NCBI RefSeq assembly: GCF_030315745.1
Contig: NZ_JASXSH010000010.1
Location: 1-64,000 of the forward strand
Direction: 5' to 3'
Length of the DNA stretch: 64,000 nt
DNA from: Gordonia heveisoli
GTDB lineage: Bacteria > Actinomycetota > Actinomycetes > Mycobacteriales > Mycobacteriaceae
Part shown: positions 1-12,024 of the stretch, piece by piece
Numbering within the stretch: the first letter of the stretch is position 1
Layout: the number at the start of each line of letters is the position of its first letter
Program-made: the position numbers and the translations under genes
The notes under the pieces: generated by a model
Database searches by the model: none
What the model saw: the letters and a program-made list of their open reading frames with translations, nothing else
Told to the model about the DNA's origin: nothing

Positions 1-119
1 CCCGTCAGCTCCGGGAGCAGCAGACCAAGGGCGCCGCGGGATCTCCCGGTACCCGTGACATCGCGATGCTCAACAGCGGTGTGCTTTCGGCATTTCAGCA
101 GAACATTCGCTTGCGATAG
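1..119 (+). CDS. C-terminal fragment of an unidentified protein
   Basis: An open frame runs from the window edge (third base) to a TAG at 117-119. It encodes about 38 residues ending in AFQQNIRLR. The fragment starts outside the window and is too short to assign. It ends 11 bases before the next gene and on the same strand, so it may be the upstream member of the same transcription unit. I do not recognise it; it does not match the tyrosyl-tRNA synthetase C-terminus that lies upstream in mycobacteria. Confidence 0.5.
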   Translation, partial: RQLREQQTKGAAGSPGTRDIAMLNSGVLSAFQQNIRLR

Positions 120-130
120 ATTGGCTAACC

Positions 131-2254
131 ATGAATGAACGTGACCGTTCTCAGCGTCAGACCGGCCGGCCGACGGACCGTGGATCGCGTGGCGGCCAGT
201 CCGGGGGTCGGGGCCCGAGTCGTCGTGATGCAGGAGGCCGTGAGTCGGGCGGTCGGGGACGCCAGTCCGATCGCGATACGGGGCCCAGCATTCCTGAGGA
301 TGTGGCAGCCGCCGATCTCGACGGCGAGGTTCGTCGTGATCTGCTGACCTTGGACAAGGCGAATGCGGAGCGCGTCGCGAAGCATCTGGTGATGGTGTCC
401 CGTCTTCTCGACGAGGATCCGTCGCTCGCGCTGGAACATGCGCGTGCCGCTCGCGGTCGGGCATCGCGGGTGGGTGTGGTGCGGGAGACCGCAGGTATCG
501 CCGCATACACCGCCGGGGAATGGCAGGAGGCGATCACCGAACTGCGTGCGGCACGTCGTATCACCGGTAGCACCGCGCTCCTGCCCCTGATCGCCGACGC
601 TGAGCGGGGCCTCGGTCGTCCCGACCGGGCGATCGAGATCGCCCGCGGTACCGATGGTCGTGCGCTCTCGGGTGAGGAAGCCAGCGAGATGCGGATCGTC
701 GAGGCCGGGGCGCGGATGGACCTCGGAGAACCCGAAAAGGCCGTCGTCACATTGCAGGCGGAGGATCTGCGTCCCGGACAGACCGGCACCATGGCAGCTC
801 GGATCTTCTACGCATACGCATCGGCGCTGGCCGCCGCGGGTCGTCGTGACGACGCCATCACCTGGTTCATGAATGCGGCGTCTGCCGATGTCGACGACGT
901 CACCGACGCCGAGTATCGGTTGGCCGAGTACGTCGAGGGTGACGAAGGTGGCGGTACCGATGGGGTGGACCTGAGCGGGGTCGACGTCAACGGTGTCGAA
1001 CCGACCGGGGTGCTCGAGGACGAGGTCGCGGCTCCGACCGCAACGCCTGCATCCCCGGCCACGCCGACGGCGGTCAGTGCCCCCGCGGAGCCGGCGACGT
1101 CGAAGCCGTCTATCACGACGAACGACGACGACGCGGCGTCGGATGAGGCCACTGTGGATCCGGTTGATCTCGCGGTCGCAGATACGGTCGCCCAAGCTCC
1201 GGCGGCGGCGGTTGGATCCGGGGTTCCGACAACAACTCTGGCCGATTCCTACGACGCTCTGCTCCTGGACCTCGATGGAACGGTGTTCGCGGGTCATCAG
1301 GCCTTGCCCAACGCCGTCGAATCGCTGGAACGGGTGGCCACCCCTCAGTTCTTCGTGACCAACAACGCCAGCCGTCGTCCGGCCGAGGTAGCCGCACACC
1401 TCGTCGAGCTCGGCTTCGACGCGACCGAGGATCTCGTGGTGACGAGTGCGCAAACCGCGGCGCGGCTGCTCTCCGAGCACGTCCAGCCGGGTGCCCGCGC
1501 CCTGGTGGTCGGTACCGACGGGCTGGCGCAGGAAGTCCGCGAGGTCGGCGTCGGCGTGACCCGCAGTGCCGATGATCGGCCGGCCGCGGTCATTCAGGGA
1601 CATTCAACCGAGACCGGCTGGGCAGAGCTGTCCGAGGCTGCGCTGGCCATTCGGGCGGGGGCGCTGTGGATCGCGACGAATGTCGACGCCACGCTGCCGT
1701 CCGAGCGGGGTCTATTGGTCGGCAACGGGTCGATGGTGGCTGCGCTGAAGTCGGCGACCGGTAAGGAACCGCTGGTCGCGGGTAAGCCCGCCGCTCCGCT
1801 GATGGCAGATGCGATCAGCCGGTCCCGTGCGAATCGTCCTCTCGTCGTCGGTGATCGGCTCGACACCGACATCGAGGGTGCGCATTCGGTGGGTATTCAC
1901 AGCGCACTCGTGCTGACCGGGGTCAGCGGCATCGATGATGTGCTGGTCGCGCCGCCGGAACAGCGGCCGACCTATCTGATCGACGACCTGTCCGGTCTGT
2001 TCGCCGATCCTGATGCGGTGCGAGTGGCCCCGCAGCCGGGCTGGGAGATCGAGGTCGACGGTCCTCGGGTCACGGTGTCCGGCGACGGTGCGCCGCAGAG
2101 CCTGCTGCCCGCGCTGGCGGCCGCCGTGTGGGCGGGCTTCGACGAGCAGGCGACCGATACCAGGTCGTCGCAGTCTGAGGATCTCTCGGTGCGCGCTGTC
2201 GGCGACGCGGCGCGCGACGCGCTGGTGGCGGCCGGTGTCCGGGTCGTCGGTTGA
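131..2254 (+). CDS. TPR-region protein fused to HAD-IIA phosphatase
   Basis: This 707-residue protein has four parts. Residues 1-55 are Arg/Gly-rich and probably disordered. Residues about 60-265 resemble the TPR-type helical protein Rv1691. Residues about 265-370 form an acidic Ala/Thr/Val linker. Residues about 375-635 are a HAD-superfamily hydrolase of the IIA (NagD/PGP) type like Rv1692, with motif I DLDGTVF, motif II FVTNNASRRP, the lysine motif VAGKP and motif III VVGDRLDTDIEGA. The active-site aspartates are present, so phosphatase activity on a small phosphorylated metabolite is expected; the substrate is unknown. In M. tuberculosis the two halves are, as I recall, separate adjacent genes; here they share one uninterrupted frame. 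The ATG at 131 has only a weak ribosome site. About 70 extra residues follow the HAD domain. Confidence 0.85.
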   Translation: MNERDRSQRQTGRPTDRGSRGGQSGGRGPSRRDAGGRESGGRGRQSDRDTGPSIPEDVAAADLDGEVRRDLLTLDKANAERVAKHLVMVSRLLDEDPSLALEHARAARGRASRVGVVRETAGIAAYTAGEWQEAITELRAARRITGSTALLPLIADAERGLGRPDRAIEIARGTDGRALSGEEASEMRIVEAGARMDLGEPEKAVVTLQAEDLRPGQTGTMAARIFYAYASALAAAGRRDDAITWFMNAASADVDDVTDAEYRLAEYVEGDEGGGTDGVDLSGVDVNGVEPTGVLEDEVAAPTATPASPATPTAVSAPAEPATSKPSITTNDDDAASDEATVDPVDLAVADTVAQAPAAAVGSGVPTTTLADSYDALLLDLDGTVFAGHQALPNAVESLERVATPQFFVTNNASRRPAEVAAHLVELGFDATEDLVVTSAQTAARLLSEHVQPGARALVVGTDGLAQEVREVGVGVTRSADDRPAAVIQGHSTETGWAELSEAALAIRAGALWIATNVDATLPSERGLLVGNGSMVAALKSATGKEPLVAGKPAAPLMADAISRSRANRPLVVGDRLDTDIEGAHSVGIHSALVLTGVSGIDDVLVAPPEQRPTYLIDDLSGLFADPDAVRVAPQPGWEIEVDGPRVTVSGDGAPQSLLPALAAAVWAGFDEQATDTRSSQSEDLSVRAVGDAARDALVAAGVRVVG

Positions 2255-2281
2255 CGCCGATCTTCGGTTAGCGTGGTGGTG

Positions 2282-2542
2282 ATGAACGGATCCCCGATGC
2301 CCTCACCCGGCGCGATGCCCCGACAGCAGTTCGAGGCGTCGACCGCAGCCGTGGAGGTCGACACCGAACGCGTGACCGCCGAACTCGGTGAGGAGGTCGG
2401 GCAGTTGCTGGCGGAGGTCGACGAGGTTCGGCAGGCGGCGGGAGATAGCTTCAGCCTCGCCTCGCTCGCCCGGCAGACCGCACTGCTCGAACAGGCCCAC
2501 GATGCACTGACGACCGCTCTCGACGCGGTCGACCGACACTGA
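2282..2542 (+). CDS. Small hypothetical protein (Rv1693 position)
   Basis: An 86-residue, mostly helical acidic protein with no transmembrane segment. The stretch from about residue 20 to the end has heptad-like leucines and valines and could form a coiled coil. It sits between the HAD protein and tlyA, where M. tuberculosis has the small hypothetical gene Rv1693, and it ends 10 bases before tlyA, so co-transcription is likely. ATG 2282 is preferred to the in-frame GTG at 2273. Function unknown. Confidence 0.7.
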   Translation: MNGSPMPSPGAMPRQQFEASTAAVEVDTERVTAELGEEVGQLLAEVDEVRQAAGDSFSLASLARQTALLEQAHDALTTALDAVDRH

Positions 2543-2552
2543 CGGGACGGTC

Positions 2553-3398
2553 ATGGCCACACGAGCACGACTCGACGCCGAATTGGTGCGCCGGGGATTG
2601 GCACGATCCCGTGAGCAGGCACGTGCCCTCGTCGAGGGCGGTGTCGTCAAGGTCAACGGCGTCATCGCGGCCAAACCGGCCACCAATGTCACCCGCGACA
2701 CACCGATCCTGATCGTCGAAGAACAGGGTGAGGACTGGGCGTCGCGTGGCGCCCACAAGCTGATCGGCGCACTCGACGCTTTCGCCGAGCAGGGATTGTC
2801 GGTGCGGGATCGTCGCTGCCTCGACGCCGGGGCGTCGACCGGCGGATTCACCGATGTCCTGCTCCGACGGGGCGCCCGCGAGGTGGTGGCTGCCGACGTC
2901 GGCTACGGGCAGCTGATCTGGCGGCTGCAGAACGACGACCGCGTGCACGTGTACGACCGCACCAATGTTCGGCATCTCGATCCGGAGATGATCGGGGGAG
3001 CGGTCGACATCGTCGTGTCCGACCTGTCGTTCATCTCCCTCGGTATCGTGCTGCCCGCACTTGCGCGCTGCTGCCGGCCCGGCGCGGACTTGTTGCCGAT
3101 GGTCAAGCCGCAGTTCGAGGTCGGCAAGGAGCGGGTGGGACACGGCGGCGTCGTGCGAGACCCCGCACTGCGAGCCGAAGCCGTGCTCAATGTCGCACGT
3201 CAGGCCACTGAGCTAGGGTTGCGCACGCGCGGTGTGGTGGCCAGCCCGCTGCCTGGGCCGTCCGGGAACGTGGAGTACTTCCTGTGGCTGCACAACCAGT
3301 CCGGCGAGATGTCGGGTGGGGACGATAGGGTCGATGCGGACACGGTGGACGAGTTGGCCACGCTGGTCGATCAGGCGGTTGCCGACGGCCCCCAATGA
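2553..3398 (+). CDS. tlyA: TlyA rRNA 2'-O-methyltransferase
   Basis: A 281-residue protein of the usual TlyA length. Residues about 2-65 form an S4 RNA-binding domain (LDAELVRRGLARSREQA). Residues about 80-260 form a Rossmann methyltransferase with the SAM motif DAGASTGGFTD and the later motif VSDLSFISL. In mycobacteria TlyA methylates 16S C1409 and 23S C1920 and is needed for capreomycin and viomycin susceptibility. Gene position between the Rv1693-like protein and nadK matches the mycobacterial order. The start ATG follows a GGGACGG stretch. Confidence 0.95.
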   Translation: MATRARLDAELVRRGLARSREQARALVEGGVVKVNGVIAAKPATNVTRDTPILIVEEQGEDWASRGAHKLIGALDAFAEQGLSVRDRRCLDAGASTGGFTDVLLRRGAREVVAADVGYGQLIWRLQNDDRVHVYDRTNVRHLDPEMIGGAVDIVVSDLSFISLGIVLPALARCCRPGADLLPMVKPQFEVGKERVGHGGVVRDPALRAEAVLNVARQATELGLRTRGVVASPLPGPSGNVEYFLWLHNQSGEMSGGDDRVDADTVDELATLVDQAVADGPQ

Positions 3399-3447
3399 CT
3401 GCCGGTCCTCGCAGACACACCGCATCGGATGAAGGGAAACTCCACAA

Positions 3448-4482
3448 GTGGCTACCCCTATTGGGGCCGATGAGCCGGTAGGCGGATCTGCCGGTGGCCG
3501 CGAGTTCCTGGTGGTCGCACATACCGGTCGTGAGGTCGTCACCGAAACGGTCGACGCCATCGCCCGGCACTGCGCGGCCGCGGGTGTCCGACTGCGGATC
3601 GTCGATCACGACACCACCGTCGCCGGCCGGCAGGCGCCGCCGACGACCCCCGACCATCTGCCCGGCAAGACGCCGCCGGTGGAGAACCATCCGGTGGATC
3701 CCGACCATCTGCGCGCAGACATCGGGGCGTCGGTCGAGGTGACGACCGCGCAGGACGCGACCGCCGACGGCTGTGAGGTCGTCATCGTCCTCGGTGGCGA
3801 CGGCACCTTCCTGCGTGCTGCCGAACTCGCGCACCCGGCCGGGGTTCCGGTGCTGGGGATCAATCTGGGCCACATCGGTTTCCTCGCCGAGGCGGAGGCC
3901 AATCGGGTCGATGAGGTGATGGGCAAGCTGATCGCGGGTGACTATCGGGTCGAACCGCGGATGACGCTCGACATCACCGTCATCGATCCGGCAGATCCCG
4001 ATCGCGTCTGCCGTAGCTGGGCGCTCAACGAGGTAGCCGTCCTCAACCGGACCAACAGCGGTGTTCTCGAACTCGTCACCGAGGTCGACGGACGTCCGGT
4101 GTCGGCGTTCGGGGCGGACGGTGTGCTGGTGGCGACCCCGACCGGTTCGACGGCCTATGCGTTCTCCGCGGGTGGTCCGGTGATGTGGCCGGATCTCGAG
4201 GCCATTCTGCTGGTGCCGAGCAATGCCCACGCCTTGTTCGCGCGCCCGATGGTCACGAGTCCGCGTTCGCGTATCGCGGTCGAGATCGATCCGCTCGGCC
4301 GTTCGGCGATCGCGCTGTGCGACGGCCGCCGGACATTGGATGTGCCGGCCGGTAGCCGTGTCGAGGTCGTCCGCAGCGAGCAGTCGGTGCTGTGGGTGCG
4401 GATCGATTCCGAACCGTTCGCCGACCGCCTGGTCACCAAATTCGCGCTGCCGGTCACCGGCTGGCGGGGGAGGCAGTCGTAG
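3448..4482 (+). CDS. nadK: NAD kinase
   Basis: ATP/polyphosphate-dependent NAD kinase making NADP in the cytosol. The 344-residue product carries the catalytic GGDGT motif (about residues 116-120, followed by FLRAAELA), the NLGHIGFLAE segment and the diglycine region DGVLVATPTGSTAYAFSAGGP. It is a little longer than typical actinobacterial NadK because of a Pro-rich insertion at about residues 55-85. GTG 3448 is chosen because a GAAGGGA ribosome site lies at 3431-3437. The stop codon is 2 bases before the recN start, so the two are probably translationally coupled. Confidence 0.95.
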   Translation: MATPIGADEPVGGSAGGREFLVVAHTGREVVTETVDAIARHCAAAGVRLRIVDHDTTVAGRQAPPTTPDHLPGKTPPVENHPVDPDHLRADIGASVEVTTAQDATADGCEVVIVLGGDGTFLRAAELAHPAGVPVLGINLGHIGFLAEAEANRVDEVMGKLIAGDYRVEPRMTLDITVIDPADPDRVCRSWALNEVAVLNRTNSGVLELVTEVDGRPVSAFGADGVLVATPTGSTAYAFSAGGPVMWPDLEAILLVPSNAHALFARPMVTSPRSRIAVEIDPLGRSAIALCDGRRTLDVPAGSRVEVVRSEQSVLWVRIDSEPFADRLVTKFALPVTGWRGRQS

Positions 4483-4484
4483 GA

Positions 4485-6239
4485 GTGCTGGAAGAACTGT
4501 CCATCACCGGTCTGGGTGTCATCGAAGAGGCATCTGCCACATTCCACCCGGGTTTCACGGTGCTGACCGGCGAGACCGGTGCGGGTAAGACGATGATCGT
4601 CACCAGCCTGCACCTGTTGTCGGGAGCACGTGCGGAAGCGGGACGCGTGCGTACCGGTAGCGCGAAGGCGATCGTCGAAGGTCGCTTCCGGTTGGCGGAG
4701 GACGCTGCGGGACAACGGGATCCGGCAGTAGCCGAGATTCTCGAGTCATCCGGCGCCGAACTCGACGACGACGACACGGTCATCGCGGTACGCACGGTCG
4801 GGTCCGACGGCCGGTCACGCGCGCATCTGGGTGGCCGGTCGGTACCGGTCGGCGTGATGGGACAGCTCACCAATGCGGTCCTGACCATTCACGGGCAGAA
4901 CGATCAGCTCCGGCTGCTGCGCCCGGAACGCCAGCGTGCGGCATTGGATACCTTCGCCGGTACCAAGGCCGACGCCGCACTCGCCACGTATCGCAAGGCG
5001 CGCACGCGCTGGACCACGCTGCTCGACGAGTTGGACCGGCGGCGGGCCAATCATCGTGAGCTGGCACAGGAGGCCGACCGGCTGCGTTTCGGTGTGGACG
5101 AGATCGCCGCGGTGGATCCGGCGCCGGGCGAAGACGAGGAACTGACGGCGACGATTCGCAGGCTCTCCGACCTCGAGTCGATCCGGACGGCGGCGGTGAC
5201 CTCCCAGGAGATCGTCGCCGGCGACGGCGACGCATCGGTGGTCGACGGATTGGGCCGGGTTCGGGGGCTGCTGGAGTCGGCCGCCGACGACACCCTGCGT
5301 GCGTTGCTGCCCCGTGTGACCGAGGCGCTGACGGTGGTCACCGACATCGGCGAGGAGCTCAGCGCGTTCGCCTCGGATCTGCCCGCCGACGCCGACGAAC
5401 TCGACAAACTGCTCGCCCGACAGGCGGAACTGAAGACGCTGGTGCGCAAGTACGCACCCGACATCGACGGTGTCATCGAGTGGCGGCGCACCGCGGAGAG
5501 CCGGCTTGCGGAGATCGAGGATCCGCGCAGTTCCATCGAGGAGTTGGAGGTCGCCGTCGACGAGGCGCGCGACAAGGTGGCCTCCGCGGCGACGAAGCTG
5601 CATACCCTGCGGTCGAAAGCTGCGTCGGCGATGGCGACCAAGGTCTCCGACGAGCTGCGGGGGCTGGCGATGGGGGATGCCGCGCTCGACGTGGCGGTCG
5701 CCCTGGAGGCCGGCGGGGCCGAGGATCGGCACGCGATCATGGTCGGCGGCACGCGGGCCCATGCCGGTGCCGACGGCGCCGATCGCGTGGAGTTCGCGCT
5801 CGTCGCGCATCAGGGCGCTGCGCCGCTGCCGATCGCGAAATCGGCCTCCGGCGGTGAGTTGTCGCGCGTGATGCTGGCGATGGAAGTGGTGCTGGCCGAA
5901 CCCACCTCGGGTTCGGTGATGGTCTTCGATGAGGTCGACGCCGGAGTCGGCGGTCGAGCCGCGGTGGAGATCGGCAAACGATTGGCCCGGTTGGCCCGGG
6001 CTCATCAGGTGATCGTGGTGACCCATCTGCCCCAGGTGGCGGCCTTCGCCGACAACCACCTGGTCATCGGCAAGACCAGCAGCGGGGGACCGCACACCAG
6101 CACTGTGCGCACCCTGGACCGGGACGAGCGGGTGGCCGAATTGGCCCGCATGCTGGCCGGACTCGGTGAATCCGACACCGGCCGGGCGCACGCCGAGGAA
6201 CTGCTCAGCACGGCCGAGGGAGAACGCGTCCAAGCCTGA
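4485..6239 (+). CDS. recN: DNA repair protein RecN
   Basis: An SMC-like ATPase acting in double-strand break repair. The 584-residue protein has Walker A GETGAGKT at residues 29-36, a long coiled-coil middle (about 160-400), the ABC signature SGGELSRVMLAMEV and Walker B VMVFDEVDAGVGG at about residue 479. The frame is open further upstream, but family members begin at the M/V-LEEL segment. GTG 4485 gives exactly that start and has GGGGAGG at 4466-4473, inside the end of nadK. No LexA-type box is visible near the start, as expected for a gene transcribed from nadK upstream. Confidence 0.95.
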   Translation: MLEELSITGLGVIEEASATFHPGFTVLTGETGAGKTMIVTSLHLLSGARAEAGRVRTGSAKAIVEGRFRLAEDAAGQRDPAVAEILESSGAELDDDDTVIAVRTVGSDGRSRAHLGGRSVPVGVMGQLTNAVLTIHGQNDQLRLLRPERQRAALDTFAGTKADAALATYRKARTRWTTLLDELDRRRANHRELAQEADRLRFGVDEIAAVDPAPGEDEELTATIRRLSDLESIRTAAVTSQEIVAGDGDASVVDGLGRVRGLLESAADDTLRALLPRVTEALTVVTDIGEELSAFASDLPADADELDKLLARQAELKTLVRKYAPDIDGVIEWRRTAESRLAEIEDPRSSIEELEVAVDEARDKVASAATKLHTLRSKAASAMATKVSDELRGLAMGDAALDVAVALEAGGAEDRHAIMVGGTRAHAGADGADRVEFALVAHQGAAPLPIAKSASGGELSRVMLAMEVVLAEPTSGSVMVFDEVDAGVGGRAAVEIGKRLARLARAHQVIVVTHLPQVAAFADNHLVIGKTSSGGPHTSTVRTLDRDERVAELARMLAGLGESDTGRAHAEELLSTAEGERVQA

Positions 6240-6334
6240 TCTATCTGCGACTGCTGTTACTCGTGTGACAAAAGATGCAAATGTTACGGCGCGCCTCCAC
6301 GTGATGAGGTCATCGACGGTCAATCATTGCGGGC

Positions 6335-7522
6335 ATGAAGATGCCTGCCATGCTCGCGCGTAACACCGAAGAACTGCCTGGCGTCACCGGTATCGCCAGG
6401 ATCGACAAGAACACCAAACGTCTCCTGGGCCGGGTCGGTCCCGGCGACATTGTGATCCTCGACGAGATCGACCTGGACCGAGTCACCGCCGACGCGCTGG
6501 TGCAGGCGAATGTGGTCGCCGTGGTCAACGCGTCGCGTTCGATCACCGGCCGCTACCCGAATCTCGGACCCGAGGTGCTCGTCGCCTCCGGGATCGTCCT
6601 GCTCGACGATGTGGGGCCGGAGGTCTTCAAACGGGTCAAGGACGGAGCCAAGGTTCGGGTCAACGACGACAAGCTCTATGTGGGAGAACGTCGGCTGGCC
6701 CGTGGTGCCGAACTCGACGAGCGGGAGATCGCCGACATGATGATCGGCGCGAAAGCCGGTCTCGTCGATCATCTGGAAGCCTTCTCGGGCAACACTATCG
6801 AGTTCATTCGCAGCGAGTCCCCGTTGCTGGTCGACGGTGTCGGCGTCCCCGACGTCGACGTCGACTTCGCGGGTAAGCACGTGGTCGTCGTCGGCGACGG
6901 ACCGGACCAGGCCGCCGATCTGCGTGCGCTCAAGCCGTTCATCAAGGAGTATCAGCCGGTCCTGGTCGGTGTGGGTACCGGCAGTGAGACCCTGATCAAG
7001 GCGGGCTACCGGCCGGCCGTGATCGTCGCCGACCCGGACGAGCTCAAGACCGCCACCCTCAAGTGTGGTGCGCAGCTTGTGCTGCCCGCCGACACCGACG
7101 GTCACGCACCGGGATTGGAGCGAATCCAGGATCTCGGTATCGGCGCCACCACCTTCCCGGCGGCCGGTTCGGCCGGCGACCTCGCACTGCTCCTCGTTGA
7201 CTATCACGGGGCGGATCTCGTGGTCACCGTTGGATTCCCGGGGACCCTCGACGACTTCTTCGATCGCTCCCGCCGGGAGAGCAACCCGTCGACCTTCCTC
7301 ACCCGCCTCAAGGTGGGGCCGAAGCTGGTCGACGCGAAAGCCGTTGCCACGCTGTACCGCAGCCGGGTCTCCGGCGCGGCCATCGCATGTGTGGTGCTGG
7401 CGGCGCTGGTCGCCGTCATCGCAGCGGTGATGTTGTCGAATATGGGCCCCGAGGTCTCGGATTGGTTCGTCGCGCAGTGGGACCGACTCGTAGAGTGGGC
7501 TCGCGGAGTCTGGAACAGGTAG
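6335..7522 (+). CDS. steA: SteA-like cell-separation protein
   Basis: A 395-residue homologue of M. tuberculosis Rv1697 and C. glutamicum SteA (COG4825). In C. glutamicum, SteA and SteB act in the RipC-FtsEX pathway that splits the septal peptidoglycan. The N-terminal part (NTEELPGVTG, GPGDIVILDEIDLD) belongs to a large cytosolic domain, with a possible nucleotide-like fold around GVGTGSETLIKAGY. One transmembrane helix lies near the C-terminus (about residues 348-370, AIACVVLAALVAVIAAVML), followed by a short tail. A 95-base gap separates it from recN, so it may have its own promoter; steB begins 3 bases after its stop. Confidence 0.88.
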   Translation: MKMPAMLARNTEELPGVTGIARIDKNTKRLLGRVGPGDIVILDEIDLDRVTADALVQANVVAVVNASRSITGRYPNLGPEVLVASGIVLLDDVGPEVFKRVKDGAKVRVNDDKLYVGERRLARGAELDEREIADMMIGAKAGLVDHLEAFSGNTIEFIRSESPLLVDGVGVPDVDVDFAGKHVVVVGDGPDQAADLRALKPFIKEYQPVLVGVGTGSETLIKAGYRPAVIVADPDELKTATLKCGAQLVLPADTDGHAPGLERIQDLGIGATTFPAAGSAGDLALLLVDYHGADLVVTVGFPGTLDDFFDRSRRESNPSTFLTRLKVGPKLVDAKAVATLYRSRVSGAAIACVVLAALVAVIAAVMLSNMGPEVSDWFVAQWDRLVEWARGVWNR

Positions 7523-7525
7523 TCG

Positions 7526-8455
7526 ATGATCTCGGTTCGACAGCACGTCATTTCGCTGGTGGCGGTCTTCCTGGCGCTGGCGCTCGGGTTGTTCCTCGGA
7601 TCCGGCTTCGTCGGCGATCGGATGAACTCGGTCACCGGAACCAGCCGGGACCGGCTCGGTGACCTGGAGAATGAACGGGACACGCTCAACGAGCAGCTGA
7701 ATGCGGCGAATGGTTTCGATGCCGCCATCGCGCCCCGGCTGATCGCGAATGTCCTTCGCGGCCAATCTGTTCTGGTGGTCACCGCCCCCAACGCGGCCGA
7801 TGCCGACGTCACTGCGGTCAAGGAGTCGATCTCCGACGCCGGTGCCAAGTTCGCCGGTCAGCTGGTGCTCACCGATCGGCTGCTCGGCGACGGTCAGGCC
7901 GAGCAGGTGCGCACGATCGTCGATCAGACCATCCCGACCGGCGCGCTGCTGCGGACCGAATTCACCGACACCGGTGGTCGTGTCGGCGATCTGCTCGGCG
8001 CGTTGACGCTGACCGGTCCCGGCCGCACCCCGGCCTCGACCGGTGACCGCGACATGGGTCTACAACTACTGCGCGACGGCGGATTCATCGACTACCGCAC
8101 CAACGCGTTGTCCACCGCCGATCTGGTCGTCGTCGTGACCGGCGACAAATTTTCCGGCGACTCCGGCGCGGAGGGTGCGCTGGTCGCCCGGTTGGCCGCG
8201 GCGATGACCGCGCGGGCGCGCGGGGGCGTTCTGGTGGGGCGCACCGGGTCGGCCGATGGCGGTTCGCCGATCGCGGTGGTGCGCGCCGATCCGTCATTGG
8301 GCAACACGGTGTCGACGGTCGACAACGTCGACCAGCAGACCGGCCGGATCACCACGGTCCTGGCTCTGGGTGCCGAGACCAAGGGTCGCAGCGGTGCATA
8401 CGGCACGGGTGCGGGCGCGGGTGCCATCACCGTCGGAACCGATGGTCGCCCGTGA
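7526..8455 (+). CDS. steB: SteB / MctB-family membrane-anchored protein
   Basis: A 309-residue protein of the copper-transporter (MctB, Rv1698) family, also named SteB in C. glutamicum. An N-terminal transmembrane helix (about residues 8-30, VISLVAVFLALALGLFLGS) is followed by a coiled-coil segment (about 38-62) and an extracytoplasmic alpha/beta domain. Two roles have been proposed for the family: copper efflux or outer-membrane pore in mycobacteria, and partner of SteA in cell separation. The three-base gap to steA supports the second here. No obvious metal-binding Cys/His/Met cluster is visible. Confidence 0.87.
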   Translation: MISVRQHVISLVAVFLALALGLFLGSGFVGDRMNSVTGTSRDRLGDLENERDTLNEQLNAANGFDAAIAPRLIANVLRGQSVLVVTAPNAADADVTAVKESISDAGAKFAGQLVLTDRLLGDGQAEQVRTIVDQTIPTGALLRTEFTDTGGRVGDLLGALTLTGPGRTPASTGDRDMGLQLLRDGGFIDYRTNALSTADLVVVVTGDKFSGDSGAEGALVARLAAAMTARARGGVLVGRTGSADGGSPIAVVRADPSLGNTVSTVDNVDQQTGRITTVLALGAETKGRSGAYGTGAGAGAITVGTDGRP

Positions 8456-8558
8456 TCCGGCGACCTGTCTGAAACGCACATCACACCTTCAGATGAGGGT
8501 CCTGCGGAGTGGCGGACGGCAAACCGACCCGGTGGTGTTACCCTGGAGTCCCGTAGGT

Positions 8559-10986
<2,428 letters not shown>

Positions 10987-10987
<1 letters not shown>

Positions 10988-11913
10988 TGGCGCAGGACGC
11001 CATTGCCGATCAGGTGGTCCGGTTCCTCGACCACCTGACCGTCGAGCGTGGTGCGGCACCCAACACGGTGACCTCCTATCGGCGTGACCTCCAACGGTAT
11101 TCGTCGTACCTGGGGGCGCGGGGCATCCACGAATTGACCGAGGTGACCGAGGACGACGTTCGGGAATTCCTCATCGAACTACGGCGCGGTGACCCCGACG
11201 CCGGTGTGGTGGCCCTCGCCGACAGTTCGATCGCCCGAACATTGGTGGCCACCAGACGTTTTCACAAGTTCGCGGCGGAGGAGGGGATCGTCGCGGTCGA
11301 TGTGGCCCACGGTGTCCGCCCACCGCGGGCGGCCCGCCGACTTCCGAAATCGCTGCCCGTGGACGAGGTACTGGCGATCCTGGAGGCGGCGAGTTCGGGG
11401 GATCATCCACGCGCGCTGCGCGACCGGGCACTGCTGGAACTGCTCTACAGTTGCGGCGCCCGGATCTCCGAGGCGACCTCACTCGACGTCGACGACATCG
11501 ACCTGGAACATCGGGCGGTCCTGTTGCGCGGCAAGGGTGGTAAACAGCGGCTGGTGCCGGTCGGCGGACCGGCCGCGGCAGCAGTCGACGCCTACCTTGT
11601 CCGGGGACGTCCGGCGCTGGTGTCGCGGGCGCAGGCGGCGCTGTTCCTCAACGCCCGCGGCGGGCGGCTGTCTCGGCAGAGCGCGTGGCAGGTGCTGGTC
11701 ACCGCGGCCGAACGCGCCGGCCTGGACAAGGCGGTGTCACCGCATACGCTGCGGCACAGTTTTGCCACGCATCTACTGGACGGTGGTGCCGATGTGCGGG
11801 TGGTGCAGGAACTCCTCGGCCATGCCTCGGTGACCACTACACAGGTGTACACGCTGGTGACGGTCAACACGATGCGCGAGGTGTATTCCACCGCCCATCC
11901 GCGTGCTCGGTGA
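10987..11913 (+). CDS. xerD: Tyrosine recombinase XerD
   Basis: A 308-residue site-specific recombinase that resolves chromosome dimers at dif with XerC. It has an N-terminal SAM-like core-binding domain (about 7-95) and the C-terminal catalytic domain with the full set of active residues: Arg159 (GARISEA), Lys about 183 (GKGGKQR), His253-x-x-Arg256 (HTLRHSF), His279 (LLGHAS) and nucleophile Tyr288 (TTQVYTLV). ATG 10987 shares its first base with the NUDIX stop. Context (ParA-like, ScpAB just downstream, same order as Rv1701-Rv1710) supports the chromosomal enzyme rather than a phage integrase. Confidence 0.94.
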
Positions 11914-12024
11914 GCGATGCTGCGGCGATGCTCCGACAGTTGGGCCGCCCGAGCGGATACGCTGCGGGGAAACACTAGGCTGATGCGTGTTGCGCGTTGA
12001 CGGGTTGAAGGGAGCGGCGGGACA

